In this document: piece by piece, positions 34,348 through 42,305 of the stretch | How the letters are laid out: every line of letters begins with the position of its first letter | Numbering within the stretch: position 1 is the stretch's first letter | Assembly (NCBI GenBank): GCA_023391335.1 | Contig: JAEWBG010000101.1 | Span: forward strand, 1-64,000 | Direction: 5' to 3' | Length of the DNA: 64,000 bases | DNA from: Pseudomonadota bacterium | Lineage (GTDB): Bacteria > Pseudomonadota > Gammaproteobacteria > Steroidobacterales > Steroidobacteraceae | Translations under genes and position numbers: made by a program | Notes under the pieces: model-generated | What the model was told of the DNA's origin: nothing | The model's database searches: none | What the model saw: only the letters and a program-made list of their open reading frames with translations

Positions 34348-35733
34348 TCATTTGTTCCTAGCTGCCGCCTCCATAATGATCCTCGCCAACTTCGGATAGT
34401 CGCCATCGAAATGGTGTCCGCCCGGTAGGCGCAGCGCTTTGAAGGACTGCGTTTTGATTTGCGGACACAGCGAATCGTCTTCATCTTCGCCATATACGCA
34501 AAGCGTCGGCACATTCATGCGTCGGGCTTCGGGCGCGATGGGCAACCCGTCATCGCCATCGCTGACCCACGCGCTCAAGTGAAACTCGAACGTAGCGTTC
34601 ACACCGAGCCCGAGTAGCGCCGCAATCGATATCTGCGATCGAGTGGTCGCTGGCATGCGGTTGATCGCGAAAGGCAAGACGTCAGCGCCTTGCGAGTAAC
34701 CCACCAACATCACTTTGGAGCGATGCCAACGCTCGGCGTAGAAGCGCACGATGCGATCCAGATCGCCGCTCAATCCTTGCGGCGTGCGTGCCTTCCAGAA
34801 ATATCGGAGCGAATCGAGGCCAGCCACTGGGATCCCCGCCTTCGCCAACGCGGCGGCAACTTCTTTATCGATGCTGGCCCAACCGCCATCGCCGGACAGC
34901 ACCACCGCAAAGGAATCGCCCGTGCCGGTCGCTGGTACTTCGATAATCGGCAGTCCTTCCAAGTCTTTGGGTACTGCCGTCAGGCTCGAAACCCTTCTCT
35001 CTGCGAGTTGCGCGAAGGCAGACGTGAACGTGGGCTCCCACTGCTGGCCTTGTAGAAAGTCGTGATTGACCTGCGCCAACGAAAAGAATTGAGCGCCCTT
35101 CACTTCCGTTGCGAACGTGCGTGCCGGAGCTGCAGGACACACTTCATCCTTCTCTCCTTGCAGCACGATCCACGGCGCGGAGAGTTGCGCTGCGGGCAGT
35201 AAATCAAATCCGCCGCCTTTGCGAGCGTGGTGATTCAACTTCTCGGCTTTGCATAGCGCCTTGGTCAAATCCAAATCGGTACAGAAGCCGAGCGATATCG
35301 CACCGGCAAACGTGCCCGCGGGCGCTTGAGCCAAACTTGCATAGGCGAGCGTCGCCCCGGACGAATAGCCGACCAAGATCGGTGCGTAATAAGTGGGCAA
35401 ACGATAGAACGCTTGGACGTAGCGACCGAGATTCTCCAGATCGCCGTCCGGAAACACACAGTCATCGCCATCTTCGGCGAGATCTTCGAACAATTGTGGC
35501 GTGTCGATGCCGGCAACGAGCGCACCTCGTGCAGTGAGTAGCTGAGCCATGTGCGCCATGTCGTCATCCCAACCGTTATCACCCGAGAGCATGAGCACGA
35601 AACGCGACGCCGGCTTCGTTGTGGGCGCATACACGCTCACGTCTCGAAAGCGGCCATGCGACAACGTGAGCGGATTGGCGGCCTGCGCTTGCGCGAAGAC
35701 ACAGCCAATCAGTGCCGCGAGAAATACCCTCAT
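34348..35733 (-). CDS. acvB: AcvB/VirJ-type periplasmic lysyl-phosphatidylglycerol hydrolase
   Basis: The protein has 461 residues with a signal peptide (MRVFLAALIGCVFAQAQAAN). Two alpha/beta-hydrolase-like halves follow: VGYSSGATLAY in the first and VGYSQGADVLPF in the second, plus late GEDEDDSLCP and PGGHHFDGDY with the catalytic Asp and His. Two-domain proteins of this type are AcvB, the known partner of LpiA/MprF in Agrobacterium and Rhizobium, where AcvB hydrolyses lysyl-phosphatidylglycerol. Here it lies directly downstream of an mprF gene, which strongly supports the call. In-frame ATGs at 35736 and 35763 are alternatives. Confidence 0.88.
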   Translation of the reverse strand: MRVFLAALIGCVFAQAQAANPLTLSHGRFRDVSVYAPTTKPASRFVLMLSGDNGWDDDMAHMAQLLTARGALVAGIDTPQLFEDLAEDGDDCVFPDGDLENLGRYVQAFYRLPTYYAPILVGYSSGATLAYASLAQAPAGTFAGAISLGFCTDLDLTKALCKAEKLNHHARKGGGFDLLPAAQLSAPWIVLQGEKDEVCPAAPARTFATEVKGAQFFSLAQVNHDFLQGQQWEPTFTSAFAQLAERRVSSLTAVPKDLEGLPIIEVPATGTGDSFAVVLSGDGGWASIDKEVAAALAKAGIPVAGLDSLRYFWKARTPQGLSGDLDRIVRFYAERWHRSKVMLVGYSQGADVLPFAINRMPATTRSQISIAALLGLGVNATFEFHLSAWVSDGDDGLPIAPEARRMNVPTLCVYGEDEDDSLCPQIKTQSFKALRLPGGHHFDGDYPKLARIIMEAAARNK

Positions 35734-35781
35734 CATTGACTTGAGTTCCGATAAAGATCGCACGTATGCCGGAGGGTGGGC

Positions 35782-38361
35782 CTACTTCGCACCGCCGTTA
35801 ATCAGCGCGGCGACATCGGCCAACACGAAGAACGGGGCGATGCCGCCCGGTGCGGCAAGATAGCGGGCCTGCCATTCAGGATCGAATTTTTCTTTGAAGC
35901 TGCGCAGTCCGCGAAAGTTGTAGAAGCGCCCGCCACGCTCGAAAGCAAAACGCCCAAACCGATGCCAGCGCGGCGCCAGTTCGTGGCTGGCCATTCCGGA
36001 CATCGGCGCCATGCCGAGTCCGAAGCGCTCGAATCCCAAGGATTGGAAATGCAGAATCACCCGCGCGAATAGAAAATCCATCGTGCCCGCGGGCGCACCG
36101 GGAACGTGGCGCATCAAATCGACGGTCGCTTCCTTTTTCATCTGCGTGCCCATCAACGTGGCGAACGCGACGATGCGATCGAACTGACGCACTAGAGCGA
36201 TCGGATTCAGTCGTAGATATCCTTCGTCGAAAGTCCCGAGCGAGAACGCTTTTTCGCGCGCATTCTGCGCATGCAGCCAGGCATCGGATACGGCTCGCAG
36301 TTCAGGCAAGAGCGGATCGATTTGGTCGTGAGCGACGACCTCGAATTTCAAGCCTTCGCGTTCGGCGCGATTCACGCCATGGCGCAAGTTCGCGCGGCGC
36401 GGCCCCTTCAAAGTGAAATCCCCCAGCGGCACGCTCGCCTGCTCGCCCAGTTTGTAGGCTCGCAGACCTGCGTCGAGATAAAACGGCAGCGCATCGGGAC
36501 GCACTTGATAGAACGCCGCGCGCCCGCCATGGACATGCGACATCTCTATGAAGCGCCAGATCAGATCCGGCCATTCCGATCGCGGACCGACGGGATCGAA
36601 GAGCGCGACCCAGGTACGCCCACGTTTGCCGTACATGATGAACGCGGCGCCGGATTCGGAAAACAGAAAGCTCTTATCGCCCGTTAGCGCTAAACATCCT
36701 TCAGCGGTGTACTGCTTGGCGACGATGGCAGCGGCACGATCCAATTCTTGCGCTGTCGGCAACGCCGCCTTGCCTTTGGTCTCGCGGAACAACTGCCAGG
36801 TCGCCACGGCAAGCACGGTCACGACGACGCCCACCAGCGCGCGCAAAGATCGCGGCGCATGCGCATCGAATTCGAACTTCCACCAAAGCTGGTCGGTGTA
36901 CGGCACGTCTTGATAAACGAAGAACATCAGCCATACGCACGAGGCAACGACCAGCGCGATCGATAGCCACCAGCCCCTTTCCAGAGTGAGTGCGAAGAGC
37001 GCGGATCGTCGATCGAATTGCCGGCGCGAAATCGCCAACAACACTGCCAGCAAACCGAGCAACGATGCTTCCGAGATGGCGATGCCCTTCGGAATTGCCA
37101 GCACGGCGGCCAAAATCGACAGCAAAAGTGCAGCCCACCACGCCGCATCCAGACGCACGAGTAAGCCTCGCGCGACGAACAACATCGCGATGCCCGCGAC
37201 GCTACCAATGAAGTGCGCCGCTTCGACCACCGGCAACGGCACATGCAACGAGAGCAAATCGGCAGCTTCATCCGTTGCTGGGGTGACACCCGAGATCAAG
37301 AGCATCGCGCCGCCGACAAACGTAAGTGCCGCAAGCAAAATCGGAGAGAGCCGCACCGCGGCACGGCCCACGGGCGCCGCCGCGCCCGAACGCAACTCGT
37401 ACACACCCAGCAACATTGCAGCCATGCCGAGCGGCGCAAAGAAATAGATCGCTCGATACAGCACCAGCGCGCTTGCGACTTGATCGGCCGGCGCACGCCC
37501 TGCGCAAGCAAGCAAGATCACGGCTTCGAACACTCCCAATCCACCGGGTAAGTGACTGAGCACGCCGAGCGCAATCCCGATCACGTAAAACGCAGCGAAT
37601 GTTGGCAGTGCCACGATGCCCTGCGGAAGCAGCACCCAGAGCACCGTCGCTGCAAACGCCAAGTCCGCAATCGAGATCACCAATTGCCACAACACAAGTT
37701 GCACCGGCGGCAGCCGCAAGTCCCAGCGCCCGAAAATGCGTACTGGCCTGCCGCGCACACATACCGCAATGAACGCGAGCGTCCCAAGCAACACGAGTAC
37801 CGCGATTCCCTCCAGCGCTCGCGCCGGCACATGCGCAATCTCTGCGACATCATGCGCACCCCATAGCAATCCGAGCGCGCCGCACACCGTCATTCCCAAA
37901 CCGAATGCGCCGGCATTGAATGCGATGACCGCGCCGATTTTGCTGGGCTCGACCCCGGCCGCCGAATACAAACGCATGCGGACGGCGCCACCGGTCAGAA
38001 CGCCGAGTCCGATGGTGTTACCGAGCGCGTAGGCGATGAATGAGGTGAGAAAGACGGAACTGCGTTTGAGCTTGACGCCGACGAAACGCAGCGCTGAGAG
38101 ATCGTAGCCCACCAACGCGAAGTAGCTCGCGGCAGTGGCAATGAATGCCAGAACCAGACTCTGGGCCGAAGTTGCCGCGATACCGGCGACGATATCGGCG
38201 TAGCGAACTTCTTGGAGAAGAGAGCGCAGGCCGCCGAGTAGCGCCAAGCTCAATGCAATGACGACCCCGCCGATCAGCCAAGGACGCCAACGATTCCAAC
38301 GGAACCACCTGCTTGGGCGCGCGCTGTCCTCAGCGTTAACGGCAGGGATTTCCGTGTTCAT
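35782..38361 (-). CDS. mprF: Bifunctional lysyl-phosphatidylglycerol synthase/flippase MprF (LpiA)
   Basis: The 859-residue protein has an N-terminal flippase domain with about 14 membrane helices (to about 545) and a C-terminal GNAT-like DUF2156 synthase domain (about 555-859). The latter contains GRTWVALFDPVG, GRAAFYQVRPDALPFYLDAG, SLGTFDEGYLRL and GMAPMSGM. It transfers lysine from Lys-tRNA to phosphatidylglycerol and flips the product, lowering surface charge and protecting against cationic peptides and acid. GGLGVFEAVIL in the membrane part is a conserved MprF/YbhN motif. It forms an operon with acvB. Confidence 0.95.
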   Translation of the reverse strand: MNTEIPAVNAEDSARPSRWFRWNRWRPWLIGGVVIALSLALLGGLRSLLQEVRYADIVAGIAATSAQSLVLAFIATAASYFALVGYDLSALRFVGVKLKRSSVFLTSFIAYALGNTIGLGVLTGGAVRMRLYSAAGVEPSKIGAVIAFNAGAFGLGMTVCGALGLLWGAHDVAEIAHVPARALEGIAVLVLLGTLAFIAVCVRGRPVRIFGRWDLRLPPVQLVLWQLVISIADLAFAATVLWVLLPQGIVALPTFAAFYVIGIALGVLSHLPGGLGVFEAVILLACAGRAPADQVASALVLYRAIYFFAPLGMAAMLLGVYELRSGAAAPVGRAAVRLSPILLAALTFVGGAMLLISGVTPATDEAADLLSLHVPLPVVEAAHFIGSVAGIAMLFVARGLLVRLDAAWWAALLLSILAAVLAIPKGIAISEASLLGLLAVLLAISRRQFDRRSALFALTLERGWWLSIALVVASCVWLMFFVYQDVPYTDQLWWKFEFDAHAPRSLRALVGVVVTVLAVATWQLFRETKGKAALPTAQELDRAAAIVAKQYTAEGCLALTGDKSFLFSESGAAFIMYGKRGRTWVALFDPVGPRSEWPDLIWRFIEMSHVHGGRAAFYQVRPDALPFYLDAGLRAYKLGEQASVPLGDFTLKGPRRANLRHGVNRAEREGLKFEVVAHDQIDPLLPELRAVSDAWLHAQNAREKAFSLGTFDEGYLRLNPIALVRQFDRIVAFATLMGTQMKKEATVDLMRHVPGAPAGTMDFLFARVILHFQSLGFERFGLGMAPMSGMASHELAPRWHRFGRFAFERGGRFYNFRGLRSFKEKFDPEWQARYLAAPGGIAPFFVLADVAALINGGAK

Positions 38362-38455
38362 GTACCGGCAAGGCTTCGTGGTTGTCCCACAATTTTGCGG
38401 TACGCATGCGGTGCGGCGCCAGTGAAGTTGAAGTCAACTCGCCGGTGAGTCGCGC

Positions 38456-39640
38456 TCAACTCGTCGTTTTGGTTGCTGCGGCGATCAAATCGCCAAGGAT
38501 GGCGATGCCGCGATCGATTTTGTCGCCAGGCACCGTCACAAACGAGAGGCGCAACGTGTTTACCTGCGGATCGTTGGCGAAGAAAGGCGCGCCGGGCACG
38601 AACGCGACATTGTGCTCGATGGCTCTTTCCAATAATTCGATGCTATTGACGCCCTTCGGCAACTGAACCCAGATGAACATGCCGCCTTCGGGTCGATTCC
38701 AGGTCACACCGCTTGGAAAGTGCTTTTCCAGAGCGGCCAGCATGTGCGCGCATCGTTGACCGTACAGCGCCCGAATCGTTGGGATATGCCGATCCAAGAA
38801 GCCGTCCTTGATGGTCTCGTGCACGATGCGTTGCGTGAAACTGGGCGTATGTAAGTCCGCTGCCTGCTTCGCCTGTACTAGCTTGCGATGAAGCGCCGCG
38901 GGTGCAATCAAATAGCCAACACGCAAGCCGGGCGCGAGTACTTTCGAAAACGATCCCATGTGGACGACGTGCTCCGCGTCGACCGACAGCAAGGATGGCA
39001 AGACATCGCCCGAGTACGACAGCGCGCCGTACGGGTCATCTTCGAGGATCAGCAGTCCCGCCGATCGAGCCACGTTCATCAGATCGCGCCGTCGCTCCAC
39101 ACTAATCCGCCGGCCCGTTGGATTCTGGAAATTCGGCAAGCAATACATGAAGCGCGCATCGCGCAGCAGGTCCGGGGTCATTCTCGATGGGATCGGTCCA
39201 TGCTCATCCGAAGGCACGGAAACAAACTGCGGCTCGCTCAGAGAGAACGCTTGCAGTGCGCCGAGATAGGTCGGCGTCTCGACCAACACCCGGCTGCCCG
39301 GATCGACAAGCACCTTCCCCAACAAGTCGAGCGCCTGCTGCGAACCGGTGGTCACCAACACGTTGGCCGGATCGATTTGCAGTCCATCGGTCGAATGTCG
39401 CTGCGCAATCCATTCGCGCAAAGCCATGAATCCTTCGGTCGGTCCGTACTGCAACGCCGCCGTCGGCGCTTGCGCAAAAACGCGATCGGTTGCCGCTTTC
39501 AGCTCTTGGATCGGAAATGTATCCGGCGAGGGCAAGCCGCCCGCGAATGAAATCACCTCGGGACGCTCGGTGACTTTCAGAATTTCACGGATGGCAGAGC
39601 TGGTGAGCTTTTGAGCGCGCGCCGAAAGAGTCCAGGACAT
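38456..39640 (-). CDS. PLP-dependent class I/II aminotransferase (2-aminoadipate/LysN-type)
   Basis: The 394-residue protein binds PLP in a fold-type I domain. ISFAGGLPSPDTFP and TTGSQQALDLLG are near the N-terminus, NPTGRRIS and ILEDDPYGAL carry Asn and Asp cofactor contacts, and SFSKVLAPGLRVGY holds the Schiff-base lysine. This sub-branch is the stand-alone aminotransferase related to MocR regulators (2-aminoadipate, aromatic or kynurenine amino donors). No N-terminal GntR domain is present. The start is MSWTLSARAQ (ATG 39640); the upstream open frame looks non-coding. Confidence 0.92.
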   Translation of the reverse strand: MSWTLSARAQKLTSSAIREILKVTERPEVISFAGGLPSPDTFPIQELKAATDRVFAQAPTAALQYGPTEGFMALREWIAQRHSTDGLQIDPANVLVTTGSQQALDLLGKVLVDPGSRVLVETPTYLGALQAFSLSEPQFVSVPSDEHGPIPSRMTPDLLRDARFMYCLPNFQNPTGRRISVERRRDLMNVARSAGLLILEDDPYGALSYSGDVLPSLLSVDAEHVVHMGSFSKVLAPGLRVGYLIAPAALHRKLVQAKQAADLHTPSFTQRIVHETIKDGFLDRHIPTIRALYGQRCAHMLAALEKHFPSGVTWNRPEGGMFIWVQLPKGVNSIELLERAIEHNVAFVPGAPFFANDPQVNTLRLSFVTVPGDKIDRGIAILGDLIAAATKTTS

Positions 39641-39870
39641 GGCGAATCCAAAATCGGTTGATGAGAAGAGTGTAGGAGCTTGCCTGCAGGCTTCCAGACG
39701 CAGAAACACGGAGGTTGGACCGGCACAGCGACGACTCTCGCTGGAAGACATGTTAGCGATTCCTCATCGCCGTCGCCCGCCAGCGACGTGGCCATAACCT
39801 TGCAGAGCGGCCCGGAACCTAAGTGATGACGCCCGGATTCTACGAAGTACTTTCCTCAGAGGTGCTTGCC

Positions 39871-40563
39871 ATGAAACCGCGCTCATCCATGCCAGTCTCT
39901 GCACTCATCGCGGTCGCGAGCTGTTGCGCCGCATCGCTGGTGCTCGCGCAAGACAATCAAAACATGCCGCCGCCGGAAACGCGCAGCGGTCCACCCATCG
40001 ATCAACCTGCACCAGCTCCTGATCCGACTTCAGCCGGCGCCTCAACAATGCCTTCCGACACGATGCCCTCGGATTCGGACGACTCAAGTGACGCTTCGGG
40101 CAGCATGGATTCCGATTCGCAGATGGGATCGGATCCGGATGCGATGACGCCCGATGAAGATGCAACCGGAACCGATGCAACCGGCACGGACTCGGACAAC
40201 GCCGCGTCCCCCGCAGGTTCGGCGCCCGATGCAACGACCAGTGCCAACCTCGATCAATCCAAGATCGAGAAGTTCGCCGATGCGTATGTCGCTGTGCAGT
40301 CGATCCAGCAAAAGGCGGCGGCCGACCTGCAGAAGACGAGCGATCCAGCGCAAGCCGACAAAGTGAAGTCGAGCGCTCAAACCGACATGATCGCAGCCGT
40401 GGAACGCAGCGGCCTGCAGGTGGAAGAGTTCAATCAGATCGTGCAGTCCATGGCAGCGGACAACAACATCCGCACCCGCGTTGCTGCTGAAGTGCAAAAG
40501 CGCACACCGCCTGCATCCTCGACGTCACCTGGCACTGACCCCACGAATTCGGGTGGGGGTTGA
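39871..40563 (+). CDS. Secreted DUF4168-containing protein with a long Asp/Ser-rich low-complexity segment
   Basis: The protein has 230 residues from ATG 39871 (AGGTGCTTGCC upstream). It begins with a signal peptide (to about 27, VLAQD), then a Pro-rich stretch, then a very acidic Asp/Ser/Thr/Ala tract (about 45-125). A helical C-terminal domain follows with IEKFADAYVAVQSIQQKA and EEFNQIVQSMAADNNIRTRV, the DUF4168 signature. The role is unknown. The Asp/Ser repeats could bind calcium or act as a spacer (inference). Confidence 0.8.
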   Translation: MKPRSSMPVSALIAVASCCAASLVLAQDNQNMPPPETRSGPPIDQPAPAPDPTSAGASTMPSDTMPSDSDDSSDASGSMDSDSQMGSDPDAMTPDEDATGTDATGTDSDNAASPAGSAPDATTSANLDQSKIEKFADAYVAVQSIQQKAAADLQKTSDPAQADKVKSSAQTDMIAAVERSGLQVEEFNQIVQSMAADNNIRTRVAAEVQKRTPPASSTSPGTDPTNSGGG

Positions 40564-40570
40564 GGCAAAG

Positions 40571-40707
40571 CCGTGAGGGAGTGAAGGAGTGAGTGCGCAC
40601 TGCGCGGTGAGTGTCGTTGCGAATGTGTGGTTGCTGAACGAAGTGGATGAATGAATGACTTCGATGAGCTACGCCGTTCACATCCTCACTCTCTCACCTT
40701 CTCACGG
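40571..40707. repeat. Imperfect inverted repeat between convergent genes
   Basis: The arm at 40571-40593 (CCGTGAGGGAGTGAAGGAG...) and the arm at 40685-40707 pair at 18 of 23 positions around a 91-base loop. It could fold in the transcripts of both flanking convergent genes. Its right end overlaps the last bases of the dioxygenase gene. Confidence 0.55.
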
Positions 40708-41487
40708 ATTACCCACCCTCACACTCAGCATCGACACCGATCCACCATCGATGCCCGCAACCGGAAAGCTCACTGAGTCTCCCGGTTGTTGGGCACCGAG
40801 TACGTAGAGCAGCGGCAAGTAGTGTTCGGGCGTCGGTGCCGACAGAGCGGCGTCTTTGCCGAGCGATTCGTAGTTGATCAAGGGCTCATGGTCGCCACGC
40901 TGCATCCATTCTTTTGCCTGAGATTCGAAGCGCACAGCCCAGTCGTATGGTTGCGCGACGTGTCGGCCCCAAGCGTACGCGTGCAGGTTATGAACTAAAT
41001 TGCCGCTGCCAACGATGAGCACCCCGCGATCACGCAGCGCCGCGAGCTTGCGTCCGATCTCGTAGTGATCTCGTGGCGGCAATCGCTCGTCGATACTGAG
41101 TTGCACCACGGGCACGTCCGCTTGCGGATAGACGTGACACAGCACCGCCCATGTGCCGTGATCCAATCCCCATTCCAAATCGGCTGCGACATCCAGCGGC
41201 TTCAGCAGATCTTGTACGTCGTGCGCCAGCTGCGCATCGCCCGGTGCGGGATAGTTCATCTCAAACAGTGCGCGCGGAAAGCCGCCGAAGTCGTGAATCG
41301 TCTTTGGCCGCTCCGCGACGGTGACCGCGGTTGCTTGCGTGTACCAATGCGCGGAGATGCAGAGAATCGACTTCGGCTTGCCGATTTCCTCACCCATTTG
41401 CCGCCATGCTCGCGTGTACTCGTTGTCCGCGAGCGCGTTCATGGGATTGCCGTGACCGAAGAAGATCGCAGGTAGCCGTGTACTCAT
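40702..41487 (-). CDS. LigB/YgiD-type extradiol dioxygenase (4,5-DOPA dioxygenase-like)
   Basis: The 261-residue protein belongs to the class III extradiol enzyme family. FFGHGNPMNAL and SAHWYTQ provide the iron-ligand histidines, LDHGTWAVLCHVYP supplies a further His, and GSGNLVHNLHAY is conserved in the YgiD branch. It would open catechol-type rings; in YgiD the substrate is L-DOPA. A solitary gene. Confidence 0.92.
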   Translation of the reverse strand: MSTRLPAIFFGHGNPMNALADNEYTRAWRQMGEEIGKPKSILCISAHWYTQATAVTVAERPKTIHDFGGFPRALFEMNYPAPGDAQLAHDVQDLLKPLDVAADLEWGLDHGTWAVLCHVYPQADVPVVQLSIDERLPPRDHYEIGRKLAALRDRGVLIVGSGNLVHNLHAYAWGRHVAQPYDWAVRFESQAKEWMQRGDHEPLINYESLGKDAALSAPTPEHYLPLLYVLGAQQPGDSVSFPVAGIDGGSVSMLSVRVGNP

Positions 41488-41497
41488 AGGACTCTCA

Positions 41498-41605
41498 GAC
41501 GCAACACAAAGGCCGCAAAGAGGGCCATAGCAAACGATCGATCAAATTGATCAAGCACCTTCCTTAACAGATTCTATTTTTCCCTTGTGATCTTTGTGTT
41601 GCGTC
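41498..41605. repeat. Inverted pair of GACGCAACACAAAG words
   Basis: GACGCAACACAAAG at 41498-41511 faces its exact complement at 41592-41605, an inverted repeat with an 80-base loop that fills the gap between the dioxygenase and response-regulator genes. TCAAATTGATCAA near 41535-41550 forms an inner dyad. Confidence 0.7.
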
Positions 41606-41612
41606 CGGCTTC

Positions 41613-42287
41613 CTATTCCACGACCAGCTTGTACCCCGCGCCGGGCGCGGTTTGCAGCATCTGCGGCGCGGCGGGATCAACTTCGAGCTTTTGACGCAGT
41701 CGATGCACCAGTTGCTTGAGCAACTGCCGGTCGCCCGAGCCTTTGTGACCCCATACCTGCATCAGCAACCGATCGGAACTGACGATGTGACCTGCATTCG
41801 CAATCAGCATCTGCAGCAAACGCAGTTCGAGCTTCGTCAGCCGCACGGGAGATTGATTCCCCACACGTACCGTATGTTCCTCAAGATCGAGCTGAACGCG
41901 CCCGGCCGCCAACGGCGTAGCGTTCTCCATCCCCGCTCGGCGCAATAGCGCCTTGACGCGAGCCAGCAAAGTTCGCGGGCTAAATGGCTTGGAAAGGTAA
42001 TCGTCGGCGCCGAGTTCGAGCGCGCGGACTAGATCTTCTTCCTCGCCGCGCACCGTCAACATCATCACCGGCACGCGTGATTGCGCACGGATCGCTTCGC
42101 AGACCTGAAAGCCGCTCGCGCCGGGCATGTTGATGTCCAGAATCGCCAAATCGGGCAGTTCGCTCTCGAACGCTTGAATCGCGCTCGGCCCATCGCTGGC
42201 TTTGACGACCAAGTAGCCCGCTTGCGAGAGCGTGAATGCGATCAGCGCGAGCAGATCTTTGTCATCGTCAGCTGAAAGTATCTTCAT
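41613..42287 (-). CDS. OmpR/PhoB-family response regulator
   Basis: The 224-residue protein has a receiver (ADDDKD pocket, phospho-acceptor Asp52 in AILDINMPG, LTVRG, LSKPF) and a C-terminal winged helix (PVRLTKLELRLLQMLIANAG, QLVHRLRQKLE, GAGYKLVVE). It begins 18 bases after the sensor kinase stop; the kinase gene comes first in this operon. Confidence 0.95.
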   Translation of the reverse strand: MKILSADDDKDLLALIAFTLSQAGYLVVKASDGPSAIQAFESELPDLAILDINMPGASGFQVCEAIRAQSRVPVMMLTVRGEEEDLVRALELGADDYLSKPFSPRTLLARVKALLRRAGMENATPLAAGRVQLDLEEHTVRVGNQSPVRLTKLELRLLQMLIANAGHIVSSDRLLMQVWGHKGSGDRQLLKQLVHRLRQKLEVDPAAPQMLQTAPGAGYKLVVE

Positions 42288-42305
42288 GAGAATTCGTGCG
42301 GGCGC

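Noticed and set aside
35109..38032. Long plus-strand frames opposite mprF and acvB
   Set aside because: They are antisense shadows with Arg/Pro-rich text and no motifs; both minus-strand genes show full family signatures.
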